Shown: positions 1 to 8,237 of the stretch, piece by piece
Position numbering within the stretch: the first letter of the stretch is position 1
Layout: the number at the start of each line of letters is the position of its first letter
Assembly: GCA_964412845.1 (NCBI GenBank)
Contig: CAYPQM010000064.1
Span: forward strand, 1 to 35,663
Length of the DNA stretch: 35,663 nt
Source of the DNA: JAWWPY01 sp964412845
GTDB taxonomy: Bacteria; Actinomycetota; Actinomycetes; Streptosporangiales; Streptosporangiaceae
Direction: 5' to 3'
Program-made: the position numbers and the translations under genes
The notes under the pieces: generated by a model
What the model saw: the letters and a program-made list of their open reading frames with translations, nothing else
Databases searched by the model: none
Told to the model about the DNA's origin: nothing

Positions 1-52
1 TCACCGCCGGCGTGGGTTTCTCGTCCGCCGCGACCGCCTGGGCCCAGAGCAG
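1..52 (-). other. Coding-like continuation of the VirB6-like frame past its stop codon
   Basis: Immediately after the TAA at 53-55 the same minus-strand frame stays open to the window edge and reads LLWAQAVAADEKPTPAV. Sixteen of its seventeen codons end in G or C, as expected for real coding sequence in this genome. It joins smoothly to the preceding NAYGR, so it looks like the displaced C-terminal continuation of the VirB6-like protein rather than spacer. Only 17 codons are visible, so how far it extends is unknown. A separate downstream gene in the same frame is the alternative. Confidence 0.5.
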
Positions 53-1147
53 TTACCGCCCGTACGCGTTCACCACGGTCTGCTGGCCGGTCTGGGAGGT
101 GGCGTACGTCGTGGTGCCGAACTCGCCATCCAGCCACGGCTTGCAGACCAGGACGGTCCACAGTTCATTCGCGTTCTGGTCGACGATGTCGTTGCCCGCC
201 GTGTACCCGAAACTGGCCACCTTGACCTGCGGGTCGGCGCCCTGGACCGGGACGCAGCTGCTCTGCGCCGGGGCAGGCAGCCGGGCGAACGCCACGTTGA
301 GCGTCTGGGTGATGCCGTCAGAAACGCCCTTGCCCAGCCCGGTGAAGTCGGCGGGCCTGCCGATCAGCCAGATGGCGGCCGCGCAGGCCACCACCATCCA
401 GATGGTCCCCTCCAGGGTCCTGGTCGCCCGCTTGCGGATCAGTCCCTGCCAGGCGAGCCAGATCGCGCCGAGGATGACCACGGGCGCCAGGTAGGGGAAG
501 TAGATGGCGTTGCCCAGGCTGGTGATCAGCCGGTTCACGGAGCCGGTCAGCCAGGACAGGATGCCCTCCCCGGCGGCCGACTGGTAGACGGTGATGGTGA
601 CCCGGTCGAGCGCCTTCGAGGCGTCGAACACCATGCCCGCGACGTTGTTGCCGATCAGCGAGGTCATGTCCGAGCACTGCATGTCGTGCGCGTTCCAGGA
701 CTGCCCGGCCACCCCGTACTGGTCATACAAGCTGACCTGGGCGGCTGGCTGTTTCGCCACGGCAGGCGGCGCGACCAGCGAGTCGATCCCGCCGGTGGCA
801 GGTTCCGGTACCGGCACGGACGGCTGGCAGATGTTGTTGAGGTCGCCGGTAAGGCCGCTGGAGCCCGCGTCGCAGAAGCCCAGCAGCCCGCCGATGTCGC
901 CGATCCCGGGCACGGAGCAGACACCGCCGGTCGCCTGCGGCGTGCTGGCCCCCGGTGACCGCTGCGGGACCTGCGCTTGCCGCGGGGCCTGGGCCGCGAC
1001 CGTGACCACGGCACCGCGATCGGCGTGGCTGGCAGGGACCGCCGCCGCCGCGGCCGCCCCCGGCCCGCCGAGCAACGCGGCGATGGCGCCGAGCAGGACC
1101 GCTGCCCTGCGCACTACCACCGGAACCCGGCGGGACGATCTAGCCAT
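53..1147 (-). CDS. VirB6/TcpH-like T4SS membrane protein, possibly truncated by an in-frame TAA
   Basis: A 364-residue membrane protein and the last gene of the T4SS operon. I chose ATG 1147 because AGGAG lies 8 nt upstream; a longer reading from 1195 lacks this. A basic, hydrophobic N-terminus (residues 8-36) looks like a signal sequence or first membrane segment. A Cys-containing, Pro/Ala-rich extracellular-type stretch follows (about 40-160), then membrane segments at about 215-236 and 245-263. After them comes a polar region with Cys 298 and Cys 335 (motif LVCKPW). VirB6/TrbL/TcpH proteins form the inner-membrane channel of T4SSs. The role here is inferred from topology and from lying 64 bp downstream of the VirB4-like gene. 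The stop is TAA, rare in such a GC-rich genome, and coding-like sequence continues in frame beyond it, so this copy may be broken or the base call wrong. Confidence 0.65.
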   Translation of the reverse strand: MARSSRRVPVVVRRAAVLLGAIAALLGGPGAAAAAAVPASHADRGAVVTVAAQAPRQAQVPQRSPGASTPQATGGVCSVPGIGDIGGLLGFCDAGSSGLTGDLNNICQPSVPVPEPATGGIDSLVAPPAVAKQPAAQVSLYDQYGVAGQSWNAHDMQCSDMTSLIGNNVAGMVFDASKALDRVTITVYQSAAGEGILSWLTGSVNRLITSLGNAIYFPYLAPVVILGAIWLAWQGLIRKRATRTLEGTIWMVVACAAAIWLIGRPADFTGLGKGVSDGITQTLNVAFARLPAPAQSSCVPVQGADPQVKVASFGYTAGNDIVDQNANELWTVLVCKPWLDGEFGTTTYATSQTGQQTVVNAYGR

Positions 1148-1211
1148 CGGGACGGCTCCTGAAACCTGAGGAAGAGGTGCACGTAAGTGATGCATCCTGG
1201 GGGTCCGCCAT

Positions 1212-3767
1212 TCACTGGGCAGGTTCGGTTACGGGCGGACCGCCAGGCGGTCCGCTGGCTGCCGGGCTGGCACCGCGCTGATCAGCGCCTGGGCCAGCAT
1301 CTTCAGTCGGCCCCCCGGACCGGCCGTTCGTGGAGACAGGTTCTTCCGCCAGGCGGGCGCGGGTGGGGTTGGTGTCCAGCCACTGCCGCAGTTCGTCGGA
1401 GATCAGGTCGATGCCGATCCGGCCTGCCCTGCCATCCAAGTCGCGGAAAATGCACTCACCGTTGCCGAGCCCCCGCAGCACCGCCTTGTGCTCGTCGGAC
1501 GCTTCCACGCCGAGCAGCGCCATCACGTTCGCCACCTCGACCCGCTCGGAGGAGCGGAACGCGAACACGCCCGAGATGCAGTTGGTGACCTGCTCGCTGA
1601 GCAGGTCGCCCGCGTTCTGGGAGACCAGGATGAGGGCGGTGTTCCTGGACCGCCCCATCCGGGACACCTCCGGAACGAGCTTGGCCCCCTCCGGCGTGGA
1701 GGTGATCGCCCATGCCTCGTCGAGGAAGATCGCCTTCGGCAGCCGGCGGTCCATTCCGTTCAGCAATCTGCGGGCGAACTGGGACACCAGGTAGAGCAGG
1801 GCCACCGACAGGCGCTGCTCATAGGAGAAATCATCCCGGCCGACCGCCACGTCAGGCAGGGTGAGACCGGCCAGGGTGAACACGGTCGTCCAGCCGGCCG
1901 CGTCGATCTGCTGGCCGCCAGAGGGGGCGAAGCAGAGCCGGGCGAGCCGCATCTCCGACATGGAGCGGAGCACCGCGCCGAGGTTCTTGGACGCGGGGTC
2001 GGCCGATTCTTCCAGGTGCCTGATCACCTTGCCGAGGCTGGGCCGTTCCCGGCCGGCCACGCTGGCCACCGCCTGGATCATCGCGCTTTCGCGCTCCTCG
2101 CTCATCCGCGGCAGCAGCAGCCGGAGCGTCTCGGTGGCCATCGTCCGCTTCTGGGCCAGATCATCTCCGAACGAGAACGGGTCGAGCAGGCCGGGCGCGG
2201 CGGCGCCCAGCGGCAGCACGCGCGCCTTGCGGCCCCGCTCCTTCAGCAACTCGACCAGCGGTTCCGCGTCCCCCTTGGGGTCGATCACCGCCACCGTCAC
2301 GCCGCGCAGGGCGAGCTGCATGATGAGCAGGAGCGCGAGCGTGGTCTTGCCACCGCCGGGTTCCCCGGTGATGGCGATCGCGGTGGGCCGGTTGAGCGCG
2401 GCGGCCAGCAAGGGGTCGAAGTGGACGATCGACCTGGCCCGGCCCAGGGTCTCGCCGATATAGGGGCCCACCCAGCCTGCGCCCTGGCTGATCCGGTCCC
2501 CCAGGTCCACCGTGGCCGTCGGCACGCCGCCCGCGATTGTGTACAGCGGCTGGCGCTGCACATAGGAACCGAGCCGGACCCGGTCCCCGGGCAGTGACTC
2601 ACACAGCAGCGAGAACTGGTCGCCGGTGGAGTTGACCACGTCGATGCCCATGTCCCGGTAGTGCTCCGCGACCGCCTCGACCCGCCGGACGCACAGCTCC
2701 CGGGTCGGCCCGGTCACGATCAGCCGGTGCCAGCCGTACACGAACGGCAGCCGCTCCTTGGTGATGCCGTGTTCCAGCATCCGGGCGGCGACAAGCTGCT
2801 CGGCGAGGGCGAGCGGGGCGTCCGCCCCGGCCTCCCTGATGTGCGCGTCCATGTCCCGGGCGTGCGCGAGCCTGCGCCCCACGTCTTTGCTCGCCTTGGC
2901 CGGGGGGATAAGCCTCATCCGCGAGCTGACCTCGACAGGAAAGGGCAGCGAATCCGCGTAGTGCAGCCACGGCTCGCCGTCCGGGAAGGCCATCACATCG
3001 GGGAACCGGGAGAAGGACAGGAACGCCGCGAAGGACTCCCCCTCGGGATGCTCCAGCCGCAGCATGGTGCGCCCGTTGTGCACCTGGCCTTCCAGCAGGG
3101 CCTCGATCTCCCCCGCTCCCCAGGTGCGGCGGCGGACCGCCGACGGGCGCGGATCGCCCAGGGTGCCCATCAAGGTGTGCCGGAACAGCCAGGCGATCTC
3201 GTCCGAGCTGGCGTGCCGGGCGGCGAGGGCGCTGGCGGACAGGGCCCGGCCGAGCCGCTCAGCCTGGTCCGTCCAGCGGGCGATCTCACTGGCCGGCACC
3301 GCCTCATCATCGAGGCCCATCACCTGCTCGCCCGCCCGGTAGGCGTTGACGAACTGGGCGAAGACCCCGCCGGAGATCTGGGCCCGCATCCCCCGCTGAC
3401 CCAGCCGGACACCCAGGTAGACCTCTTTGGTCCAGAAGTCCTTCGCCCACACGTGCCGGTACATCTCGTCCAGGTAGTCGCGCCAGCCCGGGCCGTCGTC
3501 CGAGGTGGCATCGAGCCCGGCCGCCCACTGCGCCGCCGGGTAGGACCGGTGCGCGATCCGCAGGTGCACCTCGGCGTCCGGCATCCTGATGGCGGCCAGC
3601 GCGACCGTGATGTTCGTGGCGAGCGTCTCCCGCTCCTGCGGGGTGATGAACTCATACGACTCGGTGGGCAGCCGGAAGTACGTCCAGGCATGCGTCTCGG
3701 TGAGCAGGATGCGGTCGTCGAAGTAGCGGACGTTCAGCCGGCTCCGTCCCCTGGTCCGCGCGCTCAC
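1212..3767 (-). CDS. VirB4/TcpF-like T4SS ATPase
   Basis: An 851-residue cytoplasmic ATPase that would energise substrate transfer and assembly in a T4SS. The Walker A motif GEPGGGKT lies at about residues 467-475 (Lys about 474) and Walker B IFLDEA at about 679-684. These sit in a C-terminal RecA-like domain preceded by an approximately 440-residue N-terminal domain, the usual VirB4 layout and length. Further family-like elements are the IDPKGDAEPL segment just after Walker A and the SRMGRSRNTALILVSQNAGDLL segment after Walker B. The start is GTG 3765-3767, with GGAGGG 7 nt upstream. The GTGA overlaps the TGA stop of the upstream ATPase-domain gene by 4 bp, implying translational coupling. 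The last 45 residues are a Gly/Pro/Ala-rich disordered tail. Neighbours (TcpC-, TcpE- and VirB6-like) support a Tcp-type conjugation or secretion apparatus. No coupling protein or relaxase is visible in the window. Confidence 0.85.
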   Translation of the reverse strand: MSARTRGRSRLNVRYFDDRILLTETHAWTYFRLPTESYEFITPQERETLATNITVALAAIRMPDAEVHLRIAHRSYPAAQWAAGLDATSDDGPGWRDYLDEMYRHVWAKDFWTKEVYLGVRLGQRGMRAQISGGVFAQFVNAYRAGEQVMGLDDEAVPASEIARWTDQAERLGRALSASALAARHASSDEIAWLFRHTLMGTLGDPRPSAVRRRTWGAGEIEALLEGQVHNGRTMLRLEHPEGESFAAFLSFSRFPDVMAFPDGEPWLHYADSLPFPVEVSSRMRLIPPAKASKDVGRRLAHARDMDAHIREAGADAPLALAEQLVAARMLEHGITKERLPFVYGWHRLIVTGPTRELCVRRVEAVAEHYRDMGIDVVNSTGDQFSLLCESLPGDRVRLGSYVQRQPLYTIAGGVPTATVDLGDRISQGAGWVGPYIGETLGRARSIVHFDPLLAAALNRPTAIAITGEPGGGKTTLALLLIMQLALRGVTVAVIDPKGDAEPLVELLKERGRKARVLPLGAAAPGLLDPFSFGDDLAQKRTMATETLRLLLPRMSEERESAMIQAVASVAGRERPSLGKVIRHLEESADPASKNLGAVLRSMSEMRLARLCFAPSGGQQIDAAGWTTVFTLAGLTLPDVAVGRDDFSYEQRLSVALLYLVSQFARRLLNGMDRRLPKAIFLDEAWAITSTPEGAKLVPEVSRMGRSRNTALILVSQNAGDLLSEQVTNCISGVFAFRSSERVEVANVMALLGVEASDEHKAVLRGLGNGECIFRDLDGRAGRIGIDLISDELRQWLDTNPTRARLAEEPVSTNGRSGGPTEDAGPGADQRGASPAASGPPGGPPVTEPAQ

Positions 3768-5069
3768 CGCGACGCCCTCCGCCGCTCGTGGTCAGCCGCG
3801 AGGATGTCCACCAGCACCCCGGCCAGTGCGGTGTAGGCACCGCGCACCGGCGGGCGCAGCTGGGCCAGCCCGGACTGCGGTCCGGGCACCGGGTTGGCGC
3901 GGGAGTCGGCGGCCGGGCGGCAGTCGCGGATGCCCTGTTCGGCCTGCGGCGCACCCAGATGATCATCCCAGGGCACCCGGACGATCGCCCGGCAGCGGCC
4001 CTTGACCACCAGTTCGGCCTGCTCGACGTGGGCCATGCTGCGCTTGCTCACTCCGTTGATCACGGTGACCGAGCCCGCGGACAGCCCGCCGTAGCCGTGC
4101 CCGTCCAGCCATTCCTGGGTCATCGCGACCGCCCGTGCCGCGTCCGGGCTAGCCGGGGCGACGAGAACGAGCTGGTCAGCGGCGGCGAGCACCCGTGCCA
4201 CGGCGGAGGCGCCGGGGTCCGCCAGAGTGAGCACATAGCGTTCCTCAAGGATGGCGAAGAGCCGGCGGTACTCGGCATCACCGAGGACCTGGCCGCCCGC
4301 AGGTGCGCCGTGCGTGATGACATCCATGCGTCCCCGGCCGCGGGCCGCGGCGGTGACCGGGGTGGCCCCGGCCAGCAGCGCGGGCACCGTGGTGGCCGGC
4401 GTGGCCCGGGCGAGGTCTGTGAGTGACGGCTGGCCCGGGTTCAGGTCCAGGGCCGCGACCTGCTCGCCGCGCAGGCTGGCCAGCAGGTCAGCGAGCATCA
4501 ACGTGGTCACCGACTGGCCGGCCCCGACGGTGCAGCCGAGCACGACGATCATCTTGGACCCGTCGATGGGCAGCGCGACCCGCGCCCGGTCGCGTTTTGC
4601 CAGGTCAGGCCGGCCCGGCCCGTGACCGCCCGGGACGACTCTGACATGCTCCCGCCAGCTTCCGCCGCGGTGATCAGCAGGCCCGTTCAGCACGCGCTCG
4701 ACGGGCCGCGGCGGCCGGCCTCCCGCGGCGCCGCCGGTGACGACGACAACGGGCGGCTCGCGGGGTGGGGCCGGCGCGCTGGGCGGAGCAGCGGAGGCCT
4801 CCGGCACGTCAGCGGGCGGCACGGCCGGTGGTGAGACGGCCGGTGGTGAGACGGCCGGTAGTGAGACGGCCGCCGGCCGGCCGGCCGGAGACTCGGCACT
4901 GGGCGCCGGGGTGCCGGCCGACGGCACACCGACCACTGGCGGAGCGGCCGGCGGCCCGCTGGTCTCCGGCACCCGGGGCGCCGGAAGGCTGGCTGGCGGG
5001 GCAGCAGGCGGCACGGCACTGGGCAGCGCAGCACTAGGCAGCGCAGCACTAGGCAGCGCAGCACTAGGC
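3764..5069 (-). CDS. ParA/MinD-like ATPase domain with proline-rich leader, probable C-terminal half of a TcpE fusion
   Basis: Reading out of the gap, this frame gives three PSAAL repeats and about 150 residues of Pro/Ala-rich linker. From Met at 4552 it gives a domain of about 260 residues with a ParA/MinD-type fold. This begins MIVVLGCTVGAGQSVTT, continues with a DLNPGQPSLTDL segment (switch-like Asp) and later LTLADPGASAV. The P-loop reads GCTVGAGQS: the invariant Walker A lysine is replaced by Gln, so ATP hydrolysis is doubtful. No ribosome-binding site precedes Met 4552 and no stop separates the linker from it, so I infer this is the C-terminal half of the protein beginning at 6563. It ends in a 4-bp overlap with the VirB4-like gene. 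Such ATPase-like subunits occur in actinobacterial T4SS and pilus clusters, but the role here is unproven. Confidence 0.7.
4821..4872 (-). repeat. 15-bp tandem repeat coding for SPPAV units in the ATPase linker
   Basis: Three consecutive 15-bp units (acggccggtggtgag, the third with one substitution) start at 4821, 4836 and 4851, followed by a partial fourth. On the minus strand they encode SLPAV-SPPAV-SPPAV. The period is a multiple of three, so copy-number change would not break the frame. Confidence 0.85.
5024..5068 (-). repeat. 15-bp tandem repeat (PSAAL), 3 copies, left flank of gap
   Basis: Three perfect copies of cagcgcagcactagg at 5024-5038, 5039-5053 and 5054-5068, then one base of a fourth before the Ns. 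On the minus strand each codes for PSAAL. The same unit occurs on the other side of the gap, so the assembly evidently collapsed or stopped inside this array. Confidence 0.95.
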
Positions 5070-5169
5070 NNNNNNNNNNNNNNNNNNNNNNNNNNNNNNN
5101 NNNNNNNNNNNNNNNNNNNNNNNNNNNNNNNNNNNNNNNNNNNNNNNNNNNNNNNNNNNNNNNNNNNNN
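5070..5169. other. Assembly gap of 100 Ns inside a tandem repeat
   Basis: Exactly 100 Ns, most simply a scaffold placeholder of unknown true length. Both flanks end in the same 15-bp repeat. If the array is perfect throughout, the missing sequence has length 12 plus a multiple of 15, which is divisible by three and would restore one continuous reading frame. The 100-N filler (1 modulo 3) therefore creates an artificial frameshift. Confidence 0.95.
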
Positions 5170-6563
5170 GGCAGCGCAGCACTAGGCAGCGCAGCACTAG
5201 GCAGCGCAGCACTAGGCCGTACGGCACCGGCCGATGGCGCGCTATCCGCTGGGGCACCAGCCGATGGCGCGCTGGCCGACGGGACGTTGCCGGCCGACGG
5301 GACGCTGCCGGGCGACGGGACGTTGCCCGGCGGAGCACTGGGCGGCGCCAGGCGGCCGAGCGCGTGGGCGGCTGGCCAGGTGCCCACGGGCGACGGGCCG
5401 GTCGGCGAAGGGCCTGCTGGCGAAGGGCCGGGTGGCCGGCTAGCGGCCGGAGTGTCGGCGGACCGACGGGGTGGCGGCGGCAGATCGGCTGACGGGCCAG
5501 TTGACGGAGCATGCCTGGCCGGACCTGCGTGGGCCCCCGGACCTGCCTGGGTCACGGGCCAGCCCCACTCGGCCGCGGGCAGCTGAACCGACCCTGGTTG
5601 CGGGGTCAGGCCGGGCTCGGCGGTCCGCTCCTCGTGCGGGGATCCCGGTTGCGCGGGCAGTCCTGGCTGCGGAACCTGCGCATGCCGGGGAGCCGGCCCG
5701 GGCTGCGGGGCCAGCCCGGGCCGGGCTGGCGCCCCGGTGCCGGGAGTCTCCCGAAATCCCCCGGACTCCCAGGCGGGCGGTACAGCGCGGCTGAAGCCTG
5801 GCTCTGGCCGGGCGGCCGGGCCGGGCCCGGCCGTCGGCTCGTACGCCAGGCCACGAGCTGTGCTGGGATACTCCTCCCGGCCATCATGGGATACCTCGAT
5901 GAGCCCGGGATGGGACGTTGATTCCGCCCTTGACCTGGCCCGGGCCGACCTGGCGGGGGCCGGCCTGGCCGGGGCCGCCCGGCGGGGCGCCGACGGCACG
6001 CCGGGCGGAACTGCGGGCCGAGGGGCAGGCACCGACGTGGGCGGCGCCACGCGCTCGCGCTCGGGGCGGGCGGATCGCTTGTCGGCGGCCCGGCGGCTCG
6101 ACGACGACTTGCGCCGCCCCGATCCAGTCCCGCGGTCTGCTCCGCTCTGGCGGTCCTCGTCAGGCTGGCGATCCTCTTCCGGCTGCCCCGGTGCGGCGGC
6201 GCGGCGCCAGACCTTGCCCACGACGGCGATCTCGTCCTGCTCCGCGAGGGCCGTCATACGGCACCACGTGGCAGGCTCTCCCAGGTAGCGGACCTGCGAA
6301 ATGATCAGTTCGGGAAGGCGCTTGCTCTCCAGGACGGGGCGGGTGGCCAGCCAGGTGAACACGCCCGGCGGCAGGACATACAGCCAGAACAGCGAGTGGT
6401 TGAAGGGCAGCCCGAGCAGGGTGAGCAGCACCACATAGGGCACAGTGATGGCCGCGAACACGGCAATCTGGCCGACCGGGACTGGCATCGGCAGCCGGAA
6501 ATCGTACAGCTTGTAAAGCCGCTTCTCGATGCGCCAAATGCTCGTGTACGTGGGCAGATCCAC
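5170..6563 (-). CDS. TcpE/PrgI-like T4SS membrane protein with long proline-rich tail, cut by the gap
   Basis: The start is GTG 6561-6563 (GGAGAG about 7 nt upstream), giving VDLPTYTSIWRIEKRLYKLY, a typical TcpE/PrgI-type N-terminus. Two membrane segments follow at about residues 30-50 and 57-75, then a short KRLPELIISQVRYL segment and a cytoplasmic part (about 80-120). From about residue 120 to the gap the protein is disordered, first Arg/Ser-rich and basic, then Pro/Gly/Ala-rich, ending in PSAAL repeats. TcpE-type proteins are small inner-membrane parts of Gram-positive conjugation machines, usually not much longer than the first 120 residues here. The large tail is therefore unusual and probably links to the ATPase domain beyond the gap. 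The gene starts 31 bp after the 86-aa membrane protein gene, consistent with one operon. Confidence 0.75.
5172..5216 (-). repeat. 15-bp tandem repeat (PSAAL), 3 copies, right flank of gap
   Basis: Three perfect copies of cagcgcagcactagg at 5172-5186, 5187-5201 and 5202-5216, preceded by the last two bases of another unit at the gap edge. They encode PSAAL in the frame of the TcpE-like protein. Confidence 0.95.
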
Positions 6564-6594
6564 CTGGTGCTCTCCTTCCGGCCGGGGCGGAGAT

Positions 6595-6855
6595 TCAGTG
6601 GACGCCGAGTGCGTTCGCGATGCCCTGGGCGAGCGTCTGAACAATGCTCGGGGTGTAGAAGATCACGGCGATCGCTACCGCGAGGACGACAAACTGTACA
6701 AACCGGATGATTTCCCGCGTGAAGAGAAAGAAGAGCGCTACGATCCCAACGATCCCAAGGAACAACGGCCCGAAAAGCCCCTGCAGATAGGTCACGAGAC
6801 CCGAGGTGCTGATTGACGCCGCAGGGGCCGCGACGATGAGCGAGTGGATCGGCAT
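6595..6855 (-). CDS. Small T4SS-associated membrane protein (TcpD- or VirB2-like position)
   Basis: An 86-residue, very hydrophobic protein. The start is ATG 6853-6855 with a CGGAG element about 9 nt upstream. A short N-terminus is followed by hydrophobic segments at about 23-47 and 52-76, the second pair separated by a short basic turn (TREIIRF), and a small polar C-terminus. In Tcp-type clusters a small hydrophobic protein lies between tcpC and tcpE, and in other T4SSs a small two-helix pilin occupies a similar place. Sequence alone does not decide between these. It lies 64 bp after the TcpC-like gene and 31 bp before the TcpE-like gene on the same strand, so it is very probably a T4SS component. 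Confidence 0.65.
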   Translation of the reverse strand: MPIHSLIVAAPAASISTSGLVTYLQGLFGPLFLGIVGIVALFFLFTREIIRFVQFVVLAVAIAVIFYTPSIVQTLAQGIANALGVH

Positions 6856-6919
6856 TACCTACTCCGGGTTATGTGGATTACGCCTGGCCTGGGAGGGCGC
6901 ATGCGGTTATTGGAGTCCG

Positions 6920-7918
6920 TCATGGTGGCCCCGATGATGTGGTTGAGGCGCTGATGTCCATGACATACCAGGTTCCGCTGCGCTGCACGATGGTCAGCGC
7001 ATAACTCATCTCAAGCGAGGCGGGCGCTCCGCCCTTTGTCACACCACTCTGCACCGGAACACCCCACAGCACGGTCGCCGTGATATGCCGGGTCGTCCCC
7101 CCTGGGGGCACACTGATGGTGGCGATGGATTTGAACGTCAGCGCCCCGCCCAGGCCGCTCACTGACGCGCCGGGGGCCAGGAATCTGCCGAGCGTGACCT
7201 GATTGCCGCTGGCGAACGCCTGGAAGAACGCCGGAAGCTGGCTCATCAGCACGTTCTGCGTGGCGGAGTCGGTCCCGGCACCGGTGCCGGACGCAGCCGG
7301 CACGGAGACCCGGGCCGGCCCGGCGAGCCAGGCCGGCTCGCCGGAGACGACAAGCCCGGCGCTCGTCGCGTAGATCGGCACGCCCAGTTCCATCAGCTGG
7401 CCGTTGACCCTCGCCAGCAGAGTCACGACCGCATGCGAGGCGTCACGCACATCGATGCCAGCGACCTGTTCCGACTGCAACTGCAGGGATCCCGTCCCGT
7501 TCCAGCCCAACTGCGAGTCGGCGCCGGCGGGCAGGAAGCCGGCCAGCTGGCTGGCCCGCTGCGTCACGGTGGCCGGGCTGAAGTTCAGGTACACGTCGCC
7601 GAACTGCAGGGCGTACGCATCCGCGAGCGTCACCGGGAACCGGCTGGCCGGGCTCGCAGGCGGAGCCCCGGTCGCGGTCCCTGGCTGTGTCTCACCGGTG
7701 ACGATCGCGGTGACACCCCGGTAGATGATCAGGAGCAGGGCGGCCCACAGGACGACGCGGAAGGTCCACACAAGCCAGCGCCCGCCGGCCCCGCCCCAGC
7801 CACGCGACGGACGGCCACGGGTGGCCAAGCTGGGCTCCAGGTGCTCGGTCCCCGCGTTGTAGCCCCCGCCGTGTACGGCTGACTGCGGACTGCGATCAAC
7901 GGTTGACCTGCGAACCAT
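6920..7918 (-). CDS. TcpC/VirB8-like conjugal transfer protein
   Basis: A 332-residue bitopic protein. I chose ATG 7916-7918 because GGAGG sits 4 nt upstream; an earlier TTG at 7951 has nothing comparable. About 47 polar cytoplasmic residues are followed by one membrane helix (about 48-72, WLVWTFRVVLWAALLLIIYR). An extracytoplasmic region of about 260 residues then resembles two tandem NTF2-like folds: VNGQLMELGVPIYATSAGLVVSGEPAW in the first, and FFQAFASGNQVTLGRFLAPGASV through to the terminal LTIVQRSGTWYVMDI strand in the second. This is the arrangement of TcpC of Clostridium plasmids and of Tn916 Orf13, scaffold proteins analogous to VirB8. It is first in the operon, so its upstream region should carry the promoter. 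Confidence 0.8.
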   Translation of the reverse strand: MVRRSTVDRSPQSAVHGGGYNAGTEHLEPSLATRGRPSRGWGGAGGRWLVWTFRVVLWAALLLIIYRGVTAIVTGETQPGTATGAPPASPASRFPVTLADAYALQFGDVYLNFSPATVTQRASQLAGFLPAGADSQLGWNGTGSLQLQSEQVAGIDVRDASHAVVTLLARVNGQLMELGVPIYATSAGLVVSGEPAWLAGPARVSVPAASGTGAGTDSATQNVLMSQLPAFFQAFASGNQVTLGRFLAPGASVSGLGGALTFKSIATISVPPGGTTRHITATVLWGVPVQSGVTKGGAPASLEMSYALTIVQRSGTWYVMDISASTTSSGPP

Positions 7919-8237
7919 CGCACCTCCGCCCGTTCCTGCCACCCGCAGCAATGAGTTGCGGCGCTATCCATGTCCGTCTTGCGGACTATTCTGCGCCATA
8001 ACGCGCCTAGCGGGGAGTCCCTTCCGCAGGTAACGGGGTCGGCGCCCCTGCGGACGAACCGGTCGCCGAACCGGACCGGGTCCCCACGATTGCCAGAGTA
8101 TCGGCTCTGACCTGCGAAAATAGCCATGCAGGGCACTGAACCAGGTAGTGGCTGTTCAGACAGGTCGCACGATCCTCAGGAACAGGACTATTTGGCCAGC
8201 ACACCCGCTGCCGGCGGGTCGGCGCCGCCATCTGGGG
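7919..8237. other. Upstream region of the T4SS operon
   Basis: About 320 bp between the TcpC-like start and the stop of the kinase-like gene, both on the minus strand. It should contain the T4SS operon promoter, but I cannot identify a convincing -35/-10 pair. It holds a short inverted repeat (GTCCG-TCTTG-CGGAC, near 7971-7985). An open frame at 8007-8231 has no family resemblance and I do not call it a gene. Confidence 0.4.

Noticed and set aside
1488..2597. Long open frames antisense to the VirB4-like gene (also 2661-3836)
   Set aside because: Their translations are Arg/Gly/His-rich without family motifs, as expected opposite a GC-rich real gene; the minus-strand frame has clear Walker motifs.
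4120..4552. Separate MinD-like gene starting at ATG 4552
   Set aside because: There is no ribosome-binding site before it, and an in-frame Pro-rich stretch runs unbroken from the gap; the fusion explains the data better.
8007..8231. Possible 74-aa minus-strand gene upstream of the T4SS operon
   Set aside because: No ribosome-binding site, no recognisable composition or motif; more likely untranslated upstream sequence.
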